Position numbers and translations under genes: made by a program. A stretch of 64,000 bases of DNA, taken from Tanypteryx hageni (Eukaryota; Arthropoda; Insecta; Odonata; Petaluridae). This document shows, one piece after another, positions 36,407 through 46,690 of this stretch (its first letter is position 1; each line of letters starts with the position of its first letter). Under the pieces are notes generated by a model. That model was not told the origin of the DNA, searched no databases, and was given only the letters and a program-made list of their open reading frames with translations. The stretch is from positions 188,949,548 through 189,013,547 of the forward strand of contig CM054115.1 of NCBI GenBank assembly GCA_028673005.1. Reading direction: 5' to 3'.

Positions 36407-36429
36407 GAATTTTTTCTGTTTCAAAGTTA

Positions 36430-36993
36430 TCCTAAAATTTTAATGTATGATTTTCATTACAACGCAATGAAGTCCATGTATGACAAAGAAAATCTAAAAT
36501 TGTTGTATATGCATACAGATTCATTTATTTACGAGGTAAAAACGGATGATTTTTATAAAGACTTGATAAAAAATATTTCTTTCTTTGATACTTCAGACTA
36601 TCCAACTGATCACAAATGTTATTCTTTGGCAAATAAGAAAGTGTTGGGTAAATTTAAAGATGAAGCCTGTGCAAAATCAATCTCTGAATTTGTAGGATTG
36701 AGAGCAAAGATGTATTCAATTATCATCGACGGTGAGGAAAAAAAGCGTGCCAAAGGCGTTAAAAATGCGCCGTTATCAATAAAATAAAATTCAAAGATTA
36801 TTTGGACTGTTTGAATGAATGTAAAGAAAAAATTACATCATTTAGACAGATAAGATCTAAAAAAACATGAGTTATATTCTGAATAAGTGAACAAACTGTC
36901 GTTATCACCTTTTGATGACAAGAGGTACAATTTACGCGATGGAATCAATACATTAGCTCATGGTCATTACTTAACTCCGAATGGCGAATGAAA
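36430..36993 (+). pseudogene. DNA polymerase B, C-terminal fragment
   Basis: Only the C-terminal part of a viral/Polinton-type family B polymerase is present. The palm motif C reads YMHTDS where YxDTDS is expected, so the first catalytic Asp is His (codon 36,512-36,514). KKVLGKFKDE and EFVGLRAKMY, typical of Polinton polymerases, follow. A frame change near 36,785 is followed by a segment with FRQIRSKKHELYSE, a stop, then DDKRYNLRDG and AHGHY, which match the usual polymerase end. The exonuclease, TPR and most palm regions are missing. A nonfunctional remnant. Confidence 0.85.
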
Positions 36994-37144
36994 ATAATTT
37001 TTTTTTATTTAGTTTTTAGTATTGATATTTCTGTACTTTTTATGTGAAATGTGCGCGCAATTGAAATCATTTGTTTCTATTTAGTTTTTAGCATTGATAT
37101 TTCTCTACTTTTTATGTGAAATGTGTGCGCAATTGAATTGCGCT

Positions 37145-38146
37145 TTATTCTATTGGTGATGGAAAATTATTTCCTAAATTTGAATAAAAACACTTGAATA
37201 TGAAACATAAATCTTTTTTTAATTTCAACATTTGATTTACATCTTCCCATGTATTATAACAATTGTCGCATCCCAACCATTTGACGTACGCCTTATCACC
37301 ACGTCTCTTCAAAATCTTTTCAACTAAGTAAACATCCTGGAACTTTGTTTTCTGCAATTCCTCTTGATAAAAGCCACCTTTAATAGGTTGATTATTTTGG
37401 TCTCTGAGAATATAAGTTGGTGGAACCGTATTTTATACTTCATCTATGACAAATATCTCTGTAGACCAAGAAGGCGTAAAACCTTTTTCAAATATTGTCT
37501 TGCTTTTTGATGTGCGTACATTGTCCCCTTCAATAAATTTGACCTTTTTAGCGCTTTTTCATATTTTCCTTTGATAAATTCTTGATAATATATCCTTTTC
37601 ATTTTCCTTAGTGACATCAGCAGGTTTCATCTTGATCGTTCTATGTACCCTATTATTATACTCTTGAACTAAAATAGGTAATATTGTTAACCATTTGTGG
37701 TTACCTTGTAAACTAAATCGTTTCCACATTTCAGTTTTAAGAGTACGGTTCCATCGTTCTACGATTGAAGATTTCATTGTGCTAAATGTGCTGTGATGGT
37801 TAATTCCGAGTTTTTTCATCAAACCAATGAATTTATTGTTGTAAAACTCTTTCCCTTGATCAGTTTGAATATTTCTCGGTTTCCTTTGTTTGAGAATCAT
37901 CTTCACAGCCCGCGAGACATCTTCTGAGGTTTTTCGTTCCACAGGAAGGGCCCAATCGTATTTTGATAAGGCATCTATCATGGTTAATAGGTATTTGTAT
38001 CCACGATTTTCACGTGAATAAGGAAGCATTTCTACCTAATCAGCTTGCCATAAGTCGTCCAAACCTTTTATCAGAACTTTTCTTCGTTCATAATTCTTCC
38101 TCGCTGGTTTGTGAAGTTCATTGACAATTCCACGTCTGATATCCAT
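37145..38146 (-). pseudogene. Polinton-type integrase with chromodomain, three in-frame stops
   Basis: One continuous frame covers the protein. The core rve domain has its first Asp in QAD (followed at once by a TAG at 38,036-38,038), the second in IQTDQGKEF, and the Glu in VERWNRT about 33 residues later. A TGA at 37,559-37,561 and a TAA at 37,433-37,435 interrupt the C-terminal part. A chromodomain-like end (VEKILKRRGDKAYVKWLG, NTWEDV) closes the gene at 37,145. The family inserts element DNA into host chromosomes, and the chromodomain would direct target choice. All three catalytic residues persist, but no full product can be made. The N-terminal zinc-binding region is not seen. Confidence 0.85.
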
Positions 38147-38201
38147 CTTCACGTCTAGGTTGACTGCATAATTATTCCGTGAGCGTTAAAATGTTTCTCT
38201 A

Positions 38202-38960
38202 TTAATACTGACGTTTTAAAAGCAATCTCCTCAAATAACCCAAATTGACAACGTCTGTTTCTTCCACAGGATCTCTCACATTAGTCAGAGCATGTCCGCG
38301 TGCATCAAATTTATTCTTATTTAGCGTGATAGTGTTATTTGCAACATGATTTAGATGGGCTGTTGAGCTTTCAAGCAAAGTCTTAAAATTAACAGCGTCA
38401 CTTTCATCTTGAGGGTTTGATACGTTTGTTATTCGATGACTTTTCACATCTATCACACCGCTATCCATAATAACAGCATTCTGTAATTTTGTAAGCAAGG
38501 TCATATAATTAACTGCATCATATTCATTCTGAGGATAATTCAAATCCGTTATTCGGGTTTTCTTTGCACTCGTAGTGTCTTTTGCTATTGTTAGAGAATT
38601 TTGAAGCAAAAAACATTTATTTACTACATCACCCTCATCTATTGGTTCTTTCGCACTTACGATTCTTCGTCCACCTGCTGAGATATAATGTCTCGTCGCT
38701 CCTGGTATTCGAAAGTCCACGTACTCTTTTGAGACAGCATCTCTAGGTTGAAGAGATTTGCCTATATTAGATATGCGACGATTGTCAGCATTTATTTGAT
38801 GTTCAGTCAATGAAAGTGTGTTATCTCTCAAATATCCTTTTGTGACAGCATCATTGGTGTCTATAGGAGAAGCTAAATTTGTCAGACGATTTCCTAGCAT
38901 ATCATACGAATCCATCCTCCTTCTTCTCCTCAAAGAACGTCCAAACTTATCCACAGGCAT
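38202..38960 (-). CDS. Intact 252-aa protein of ~37-residue repeats (fibre-like)
   Basis: The ORF has no stops or shifts. After a basic N-terminus (SLRRRRRMDS) there are six repeats, each ending in a D-A/V-V motif. The Asp positions are 37, 74, 111, 148, 188 and 236, so spacing is 37, 37, 37, 40 and 48. The repeat consensus is roughly R-I-T-N-L/V-x-x-P-x-x-x-x-D-A-V-N-x-x-Y-L. Similar DAVNKxYV repeats occur in phage tail-fibre proteins, and proteins of this kind sit near the integrase in related arthropod elements. A trimeric fibre or attachment role is therefore plausible but inferred. It lies 35 nt from the DUF8207-like gene, same strand. It is the only sizeable intact gene of the remnant. 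Confidence 0.7.
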   Translation of the reverse strand: MPVDKFGRSLRRRRRMDSYDMLGNRLTNLASPIDTNDAVTKGYLRDNTLSLTEHQINADNRRISNIGKSLQPRDAVSKEYVDFRIPGATRHYISAGGRRIVSAKEPIDEGDVVNKCFLLQNSLTIAKDTTSAKKTRITDLNYPQNEYDAVNYMTLLTKLQNAVIMDSGVIDVKSHRITNVSNPQDESDAVNFKTLLESSTAHLNHVANNTITLNKNKFDARGHALTNVRDPVEETDVVNLGYLRRLLLKRQY

Positions 38961-38995
38961 TATTTTACTGCGAAAGTAAAAATCGCTATCATATC

Positions 38996-39775
38996 TTATA
39001 TAATGATATCGCTATCTCTAAACTCTTCTATGATGGCGACGATTTCATTGTCGTGACCTGAATGCCCCGAAGCCTTAGTTGAAAGAATTAATTTAAGTCT
39101 ATCCACAAGTTCATTCGGGTCATCCCAATACTCAATGATAGGTTGTGAAACATCCATCCCTCGGCCTGCTGTAGAATTGGGGAAAAATTTAGATATAATT
39201 TTTACGTACTTAGATCCTCGATTACTGTTTATCTTCTCCCGACTATTATATCCTCGTTTATGAGCATTGATATCTATTAATATTTGACGATAATTTTCCA
39301 TATCCTTAGGCTTACCTTCATCCATTTTTGGTTTCGTCATATATAAAAGCTCAAGCAGTCCCGGTGTCTCAACATAAGTCTTATCTCTCACGATGAGGTT
39401 TTCATCATCCATTTCAACAGGTGAATCTCCAATAAACCAATCAGTTCCGCTATATCTGACTCCAAAAGTACGATCTAATCTCTTATCATTGCTCATAACC
39501 AATTTAATGTAATTACTAAAAAGAGTTTTGTCTGGAGATTTTTCATCGGACTTTATATTTACAGTAGGTTTGGAGATATTTTGAGATTTGGTTTGTCGCA
39601 CGAGGTATCATTTAAAGGATCAACAATTGGTTTAAATGACTGTGATAAAAAAATCTTGTTCTGATCTCTGCGCTCTTTTTAAATTATTGTATTTCTCTCG
39701 GATATTATCACTTCATTTAATGATTTCACGAGTCAGATCCTCGTCAGCTTTTCTCTTTCTTTTATCTTGAAACAT
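38996..39775 (-). pseudogene. DUF8207-like Polinton protein, frameshifted
   Basis: The open part (39,601-38,996) holds the core seen in this Maverick-associated family: FGVRYSGTDWFIGDSPV, TPGLLELLY, then a YxxILIDINAH segment and a basic YVKIISKFF stretch. Upstream, an ATG at 39,775 opens a Lys/Arg/Asp-rich start (KRKRKADEDLTREIIK) that ends in an in-frame TGA. Two further frame changes are needed to join it to the core, one near a T run at about 39,645. The function of the family is unknown; it is commonly found next to the ATPase. Probably non-functional. Confidence 0.7.
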
Positions 39776-39809
39776 ATCGGTTTAATTACCCTGTAAACAC
39801 TGAATGAAC

Positions 39810-40479
39810 CTATGAAATGTTGTGTGGTTTTATAAAAGAATCAAACATTTTTCTATAGCGTCCCTTATTAATATCACATTTTTTATCTATTACCATAAAG
39901 CCATATTTATCCCTCCAACACTCCATGCATATGTTCTTAAATTGCGCATAGGTCATATCCGTATTTACATGATCATCATAAATATGCTTGAGATTTAATT
40001 CATCCTGCTTAAAAAGTATAATCAAATTTACATTATCCCTTATCAATTGCTTCGGAACTTTTGAATAAGTCTGAGCAAGATAAAAACAATCAACAATCTT
40101 GGGCCGACCACTGCTAAAATATATTCTCATATTATCTAGCTTTTCACAAGAAATGTCATCAAATATAAATAGAGAGTGCGGTCTTACATCATCTATATTT
40201 ACAACTCCTTTGTTGTCTTTGAAAAAGAAGTGTCCAATTTCAGGAACTAAGGAAAGAATATTTTGCAGAAATAAATATTTTGGTTGATTCAACGACTTAC
40301 TGCCTATTTTTCTCTGTGAGGAGATTAATCACTACATTTGTTTTACCAGAATTAGATGGAACGCAAACAATGCAGCGGAAACTTTCAGGAAGCAAGGGAC
40401 CATGCCTCTCGCGCGGTTTATATTCATCAAACGAAAATGTACCTATCGGGAGCTTTTCGCACTATTCCTCTACCTCCAT
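39810..40479 (-). pseudogene. Packaging ATPase (FtsK/HerA, A32-like), broken
   Basis: The Walker A box SGKT lies near 40,345 and the Walker B box FIFDD near 40,180, in the order expected of viral genome-packaging ATPases. An in-frame TAG at 40,462-40,464 falls a few codons after the likely ATG at 40,479. A one-base shift in the A run (T run on the plus strand, 40,307-40,311) separates Walker A from the open downstream part. Key residues are present. The enzyme would have pumped DNA into capsids. It is divergent from the PLA2 gene, with a gap of about 65 bases that may hold promoters. Confidence 0.8.
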
Positions 40480-40544
40480 TATAATGATATTCTTTCCACC
40501 GTGAGTTTAAATAAATAGCAAAACAAACTTTCTACCACATTAGT

Positions 40545-41277
40545 ATGAGTCGTACGTATCAGGAAAAGGACTGGTGAATAGTGTCATTAATAAGTTACCA
40601 GGGTACCAATTCTGTGGTCCAGGAACGAAAATAAAACAACGTCTTGCAAGAGGAGATCAAGGTATAAATCCACTAGATGCTTATTGTAAACAACACGACA
40701 TAGCATACTCTAAATCTAAAGATTTATCTGACAGACATAAAGCCAACCTCGAACTAGCCGAAAAGGCTTGGCAACGTGTAAAATCAAAAGACGCGAGTTT
40801 AGGTGAAAAGATATCTGATGGTATAGTTACGAATATAAAGAAAGCAAAAGTGAAGGTGGGTAGTGGAACTAGAAAGTCTAACTGTTTTAGAAATATCATG
40901 CGGAGAGCTCGAGTAACAATGAAAAACTTGAAAAATAAAAACTTCAATCAGGCTGCCAAATTAACACTTAATGTTATTCGAAGGGATGTGAAAAAGAAAA
41001 GGATTAAATATACTACGCCTAGAGTTATACCAATTCCAAAGACTGGACTAATACCTTTATTTACAGGGTTTCAGCATTAGGTGGTTTGGCAGGTGGTGCA
41101 TCAGGTATAATAAAAGCTGCTTCTGAGGCAAATGCCGCAAAAAAGAGATTGGAAGAATCAAAAAGACATAATGCTAGAATGGAAGCAATAGCGTTGCGTG
41201 GGAAAGGGCTCTATATGAAACCATATAGGAAGGGATTAGGCTTATACATTTCACCACCGAATAAAAAAAACTTTTAA
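40545..41277 (+). pseudogene. Minor virion protein with parvovirus-type PLA2, frameshifted
   Basis: The PLA2 domain shows the calcium loop GPGTKI and the catalytic HD in KQHDIAYS, as in parvovirus VP1 and many adintoviruses. Basic segments follow (RRARVTMKNLKNKN, RRDVKKKR). Two one-base shifts are inferred: one in an A run near 40,561-40,567, just after the ATG at 40,545, and one near 41,070. The second puts the C-terminal part (AGGASGIIKAASEANAAKK, then a GLYMKPYRKGLGLY tail) in another frame. The whole would be one protein of about 240 residues. In this family the enzyme helps virions cross membranes. Not functional as written. Confidence 0.85.
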
Positions 41278-41279
41278 GT

Positions 41280-41657
41280 AGGTTACCTAAGAGAGCGCTC
41301 TCCAATTTTGATCTAATTCACTATGTTAAGAAGTTAAATATTCCAAATTTTCGAGGCGTATTTATGAGAGACGGATTGCCTTTACGATCGCCGTGGTCTA
41401 ATGAGAGTGGTATTGTAAATTTGGATGACTCTGATGGGACGGGAACACATTGGGTGTGTTACAGAAAAACGGGCAAATATTTTGATTACTTTGACAGTTT
41501 TGGAAATCTTCCACCGCCTACAGAACTCCTAAATTATTTTAAAAATAGCACGATTCATTATAACAGAGATAGATATCAGAAAACAAAAGCTGCAAATCGC
41601 GGTCATTTATGTTTAAAATTTTTGAATAAAGATGCAAACATCTGGAATTGTAATTAG
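41280..41657 (+). pseudogene. Adenain-like maturation protease, catalytic Cys and start lost
   Basis: The frame covers about 125 codons and is otherwise open. Family hallmarks are the N-terminal SNFDLIHYVKKL, GVFMRDGLP, the catalytic His in GTHWV and the Asp in YFDSFG. The nucleophile should be a Cys before Gly in the C-terminal block, but here the block reads NRGHLC, with Arg (CGC at 41,598-41,600) at that position. The probable start position (41,280-41,282) reads AGG rather than ATG; the next Met is 28 codons in. The family cleaves virion precursors. This copy should be inactive even if translated. Confidence 0.8.
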
Positions 41658-41659
41658 TC

Positions 41660-42342
41660 ATGTCTTGGACGTTAACGTTTACGGGTAAAACATCCACACT
41701 TAATGCTGATTATTTTCCCGAGGTCGCCTTGGATGCTGATAAAAATTATAGATAGGATGTGTGAGTTTAGAAACTTATTATACAATATCTAACGTGTTCG
41801 ATGGGAACAATATCTTCCACTATGGAAGCGGAAATTCTGTGGTAATACCAACAGGAACATATGAGATTGATGATTTAAACGAATATTTACAAAGTGTTTT
41901 AGGAAAAGATGCAATAAAGATCGAAGCAAATAATTATACTTTACGTTCAGCATTGACTTGTAACTTTGAGGTGGATTGTACTAAACATGGTTTGATAGCA
42001 TCACTTCTCGGATTTGCGAAAAGAAAATAGGAAGCAAAAGTAGGACACATATCAGACAATATTGTAGACGTTTTTCACGTTAATGACATTCTTATCGAAT
42101 GTAACATTGTAGAAGGTTCGTATAAAAACGGTGAGAATGTGCATATATTACATCAGTTTTTTCCTGAAGTTCCACCGGGGTATAAAATAATCGAAAGACC
42201 CAGTGAGATAATTTATTTGCCTGTGAATACCAGAACGATAAACAACATCACTCTCAGATTGTTGGATCAAAACGGAAATCCAGCAGACTTCCGCAACGAA
42301 ACTATTACAATTAGATTACATTTAAAAGAAAATGGGTCTTGA
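41660..42342 (+). pseudogene. Penton (minor capsid) protein, one shift and one stop
   Basis: The start MSWTLTFTGK and the early NADYFP match Polinton/adintovirus pentons. A shift near 41,752-41,760 moves the frame before SLETYYTISNV. The body shows IPTGTYEIDDLNEYL. An in-frame TAG at 42,028-42,030 interrupts it, and the same frame continues to a typical C-terminus with RTINNITLRLLDQNG and ITIRLHLKE. The family folds as a single jelly roll at capsid vertices. The protein is fully represented but broken. Confidence 0.8.
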
Positions 42343-42481
42343 TTTTACCCGAAATCCATATAATCGCGGTGCGGCGATGAGATGGATTAGTACACCACGT
42401 ACTGCTAAACCGTTATCATCTAATTACATACAGTTTCTAGAATCTCTCGGGTTCCGTCTGCATCCGAAATGGATATTTTAA
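42332..42481 (+). CDS. Small 49-aa ORF between penton and hexon
   Basis: The ORF starts at an ATG overlapping the penton end by 11 nt and ends 13 nt into the hexon gene. The product begins MGLDFTRNPYNRG and contains FLESLGFRL. A small ORF in this position with a FLxSLG-like C-terminus is recurrent in related elements, as I recall. It is intact. Its function is unknown, and its very short length limits confidence. Confidence 0.5.
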   Translation: MGLDFTRNPYNRGAAMRWISTPRTAKPLSSNYIQFLESLGFRLHPKWIF

Positions 42482-43680
42482 ATATAGACTCCAGTGCGCG
42501 TTATGATGAATCAATAACTTCCATCGAGTACCATACTCATCATCCTTACACACAATCAAAGTTCGATTACAATGATGAAATTCGTATGGTAGTTCAAAAT
42601 CAATCTGATTTTATTCTTCCAAGTGAAAGTCACATCTATATAGAGGGTCATATTACTATGGAAGATGGATCCGCTATAGCATCAACCACCACGCTTGTAA
42701 ATAATGCTTTCTATAATTTTTTTTCTGAGACTCGTTATTGTTTAAATGGTGCTGAAATAAACAGCGTGAGAAATCCAGGAGTTACCTGCTCTCTCAAGGG
42801 TTATGTTTCACTAACAGATATTACATCGAAAGGATTACTAAATGCAGGATAAGTAATCCCCAGAAAGTCGAGCGAGGTATTGGAAGATGGGAATTTTAAC
42901 GTTTGTATCCCGCTGAATACAATATTTGGGTTAATGGAAGATAATGATAAGATTTTCATCAACGGAAATCATGAACTCATTTTAATCAGGGCACGCACTG
43001 ATGATAACTGCTACGTATCTACCAATAATGTGAAAGCTAAAATTACAATTGATAAGAATTGTTGGAGAATTCCATATTTTACAGTATCCGATAAGCAGAA
43101 ATTACTTTTACTCAAACGTATTGATCAAAATAAACCTATTCAGATAACGTATCGACGCTGGAAACTTTCATCCTACCCAGAATTACCGAGAAGTGAAAAA
43201 CAGACTTGGGTCGTAAAGACAACCTCTCAGTTTGGTAAACCTCGTTATGTTATATTCGCATTTCAAACATCACGGAATAATATTGTCCAGCGGGATAGCA
43301 GTGTTTTCGACCACTGTAATTTAAGAGGCATTCAAGTTTTTCTCAATAATAAAAGTTTCCCCTACCATGTATTAGATTAAAATTTTAGCAAGGGGCAGAT
43401 AGCTGAGCTTTACAATATGTACGCAAAATTTCAGAAATCATATTATGGAAATGAACCAAAACCTTTGTTGTCACGTGATCAATTCGTTAATATCGCACCT
43501 ATCGCAGTCATTGATTGTTCGAAGCAAGATGAATCAATCACTTCAGGTGCTGTAGACGTTATAGTAGACTTCGAATCAGAAACAAATTTCCTATCTAGAA
43601 CTAGCGCTAATTGCTCAGTGATCAGTGATGAGTCATTTTGGTATGATCCGCTGACTGGCTCAGTGAAATTTGCAGGATGA
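42469..43680 (+). pseudogene. Hexon-like major capsid protein, two in-frame TAA
   Basis: A double jelly-roll major capsid protein of the Polinton/adintovirus type. The N-terminus has DESITSIEYHTHHPY, and LPSESHIYIEG and RYCLNGAEI follow. Stops fall at 42,850-42,852 and 43,378-43,380, both in frame with the sequence after them. The centre (NVCIPLNTIFGLMED) and the end (FVNIAPIAVIDCSKQDES, WYDPLTG) are recognisable. Sequence around the first stop is shorter than usual, suggesting a small deletion. All of the protein is represented, but it cannot be made whole. Confidence 0.85.
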
Positions 43681-44004
43681 TAAGTATAGTGCGATGATAC
43701 TTTCCACCATCAGTAGCAAACATGAATTCAGCTATTGTTGACTTCAATCTTGACAAAGATGCATCGGGACGTCTTTTGTTGCGAGAATTATCCATAATCT
43801 CATTAAACACCTTTGCAAGTGAACATTAGATTTTTAAAACGCCTAAGTTGGAAAATCATTCAAATAGCGTCAATGAATGGACCACGCAAGAGTATCATGC
43901 TATAGATGAGCATATTGGCGATGTGGAATATGATATGGCAGAATACATATTGAAGGAATATACATGGCCATTCGATTACATCTTTACTAAAGGAGTGGAA
44001 AAGT
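43681..44004. other. Adintovirus to Jockey junction, unassigned
   Basis: AT-rich sequence after the hexon gene. A short plus-strand frame near 43,880-44,010 contains EYDMAEYILKEYTWPFDYIF and could be viral debris, but I do not recognise it. No capsid or replication motif is seen. GC content jumps at about 44,000, where the Jockey sequence begins. Confidence 0.4.
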
Positions 44005-46256
44005 GTGCGTGACTTGGTAGACGAAGAGGGGCTGACAGTGTTGGCCCCCACAGATCCAACATTCCTGCCTTCCGGGGATGTCCTTGACGTTGCTGTTGTC
44101 AACAACGTCAGGGCATCCCTGAGCATGCATTCAGTCTGCGATTTGTCCTCTGACCACAATCCGACCCTGCTGCTTCTGGGGAACTCGCCTGTGCGAGTCC
44201 CGCCACCGCAGCGTCTGGACCTCGCGAGGGCCGACTGGCAGTACTTCCGCGAATTTATCGCGGGAAGGCATCCGGTCGTGCCGACTCCGCCTGAGACGAG
44301 GGATGAGGCAGACCGGATGGTCGACCTCATCACCTCAACAGTCCAACAGGCCATGGACGCTGCGGTGCCTAAGGTGGTTAACGCCCGGGACATCCGCATC
44401 GCCCTGCCTCGAGTCGTCCGGGAGACCATCACCCGGCGAAACAGCGTCCGACGGCGGTGGCAGTGCCATCGGACTCTGTGTCTCAGGATCCAGCTGGATG
44501 GTCTGACCAGGACCGTCAGGCGCATGTTGCAAGACGTGCGCTCTGACGTGTGGGAGAACCATATCCGCACCCTGAGCCTAGAGGACCATTCAGTCTGGAA
44601 GACCTGTTCGAGGCTGTGCGGACCTCAGCGGCGCGATCCCCTTATAGTTCAGGGGGACTGCGTCGCGAGTTCCCCAGAAGAGAAGGCCGGATTGATGGCA
44701 GAGTACCTCGAGGGGGTTTTCTGTCCCAATCCGGCCACTGCAGAGTCGGATGCGGTGGAAGTGGACATCGCAGCGGTGCTGTGTTCGCTGGACCGGGACC
44801 CCATGCCTGAGGCGGAGTTTCCTCGATACACGGGCGGCGAAGTCGTGGCACTGGTTCGCCGTCTCGGGTTGAGGAGGGCTCCGGGGGACGACGGTATCCC
44901 CAACGTCGTCCTGAGGCAGGTCCACGTCGCAGCGATAGAATTCCTGACCGCCGTCTACAACGGCTGCGTCAGGATTCCATACTTCCCGTCTGCCTGGAAA
45001 AGGGCAAAGATCGTGTGCATCCCGAAGAAGCCGGGGACGGAGGTTGGTCCCGGAGACATCCGGCCAATCTCGCTCCTGGCTGGCTTCGGGAAGATCTTTG
45101 AGCGTCTGCTCCGGAAGCCGCTGGACGTCATCCTCCGGGAGAAGAATATTCTCCCGGACGAACAGTTCGGCTTCCGTGAGGGGCACTCCACCACCCAACA
45201 GCTGGGTAGAGTGACCGACTTCGTCACCGACGCCTTCAACAGGAAGCAAGCGGTCGCGGGGGCCTTCTTTGATATATCGAAGGCCTTCGACCGCGTGTGG
45301 CACTGTGCGCTCCTGTTGAAGATGGTTCGACTCCAGATGCCAGTCTGGTTCGTGCGACTTGTGCAGTCGTACCTACAGGGCATGACATTCCGGGTGTTCT
45401 GGCTCCAGGTCGGATCGGGACTGCGGCGAATCTGCGCCGGTGTCCCGAGGGATCCGTCCTGGGGCCAATTCTTTTCAACGTCTACACCCACGACCCCACT
45501 AGGGGGTTTGGGTGGAACACAGTCCTCGCCCTGTACGCGGACGACGCGGCGCTCCTGTCGCGTTCGACCAAGAAGTACGCGGCAGTTGAGAATCTGCAGT
45601 GCGCCGTCGACGATCTGGCCACCTGGTATCGTCGATGGCGCATTGCGGTCAATCCTTCCAAGACAGGAGCGGTCATCTTCCACCCTGGAAGGGGAGCGCC
45701 GCCTGGAGTCGACCTGTCGGTGATGGGGGAGGTAATCCCCTGGAGCCAAGAGGTCACCTACCTTGGCGTTGTGTTAGACCGGAGGCTTCTTTGGAAGTCT
45801 CAGGTAGAAAGCGTCCGCCGCAAGGCGCTCGGGGCTCTGATGAGACTTCGTCCCATCCTCTGCTCCCGTGCCTTGTCGGCCGACACTCGGAGACGCCTAT
45901 ACCTGAGCTGCGTACGGCCAGTCTTGACCTACGCAGCTCCGGTTTGGTCCGGAGTGCCCAAGACCACCCTAAACAGGATCCAGGTCGTGCAGAACATCGC
46001 ACTCCGGCTGATACTCGGTCGTACCCGATACGAAAGTGTCAGCCGGTTGCACGAAGACAGGAACGTGGAATCACTGGACATCTTCTTGCCAAGGATGTCC
46101 AGGGAATTCTACGCGAAGGCGGCAGCCTCCCAGCACCGAGAGGTGAATGCGCTCGGCGAGATCCGCGCTAGGTGGTGGGACAGCTATAGGCGCCCCATCG
46201 CCAGCCTGGACTCGCAGGAATCCCTCCCTCCCAATAAGCGACCCCGCTTGGAGTGA
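44005..46256 (+). pseudogene. Jockey-group ORF2, 5'-truncated and frameshifted
   Basis: It begins inside the endonuclease (LSSDHNPTLL retained; the catalytic N-terminal part is missing). The RT follows with IVCIPKKPG, IRPISLLAGF, FFDISKAFDRVWH and CAGVP. A one-base loss near 45,449, within the usual GVPQGS motif, moves the frame. The second frame (to 46,256) carries GSVLGPILF, ALYADDAAL and the C-terminal region ending PPNKRPRLE. It is GC-rich against AT-rich flanks. 5' truncation is usual for target-primed insertion. It differs from the Jockey at 31-36 kb, so at least two lineages are present. Confidence 0.85.
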
Positions 46257-46394
46257 GGGAAATTTATTTGCCATTTATTGTTGGCAATCGAACAAAAAAT
46301 GAGCTAGTTTTTAATAATAGTATAACCATTTAAAGCTAAGCTGGCAATGGTACCCGCCAGTACGGGCAAACACGTACTGGATCATATACAGCAT
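46257..46394 (+). other. Jockey 3' UTR and junction
   Basis: Noncoding sequence after the Jockey stop, AT-rich and then ending at CAACTCCCCC-type sequence of CR1 ORF1 debris at about 46,395. No clear poly(A) tail. Confidence 0.4.
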
Positions 46395-46690
46395 TGCTCT
46401 TCAACTCCCCCACGGCGGGCACTGGATAACATGGGTGACATCACACGTCAAACGTTAGAGCTTCCTAACACTAACAACCCCTTCTTCCCAAACCGACTCT
46501 CCTTGGGCCCGGACTCCATCGTAGATGCCGGAATGGATACGGGCGCAATGGCTGCTAAGTCGTCCTAAGACAGCACCTCGAACCTATTACTGACATGAAG
46601 AGGGTCCGCCGAAGTATTTCTAACTCCTTCCCACCGCAGCACCACTCCACAATCCCCATCATGGATTTTAGCCAAATGTGGAGTATATCA
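46395..46690 (-). pseudogene. CR1 ORF1 fragment (partial module Y)
   Basis: Only the part from the nucleophile block to the upstream junction remains; it matches 11,937-12,215. The downstream half has been replaced by the Jockey 3' end, so the insertion or rearrangement cut this module. Confidence 0.7.

Larger units (their letters stand above)
36430..43680. mobile_element. Endogenous adintovirus/Polinton (Maverick) remnant
   Basis: It combines the genes typical of this group. A protein-primed-type DNA polymerase B and a retrovirus-like integrase sit beside a packaging ATPase, an adenain-like protease, a PLA2-bearing minor virion protein, and penton and hexon capsid proteins. Integrase, repeat protein, DUF8207-like protein and ATPase are on the minus strand; polymerase and virion genes are on the plus strand. 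It starts inside PolB and ends soon after hexon. No terminal inverted repeats were found. Decay is extensive, so it is an old genomic copy. Confidence 0.85.

Noticed and set aside
36430..43680. Intact infectious virus
   Set aside because: PolB is mostly missing, and the integrase, ATPase, PLA2, protease, penton and hexon genes all carry stops, shifts or lost catalytic residues.
43622..43810. Minus-strand ORF after the hexon
   Set aside because: Much of it overlaps the hexon 3' end and the rest is short; no family was recognised.
43860..45749. Minus-strand ORFs of 236-264 codons across the truncated Jockey
   Set aside because: They are antisense shadows of the GC-rich RT gene; the plus strand carries all RT motifs.
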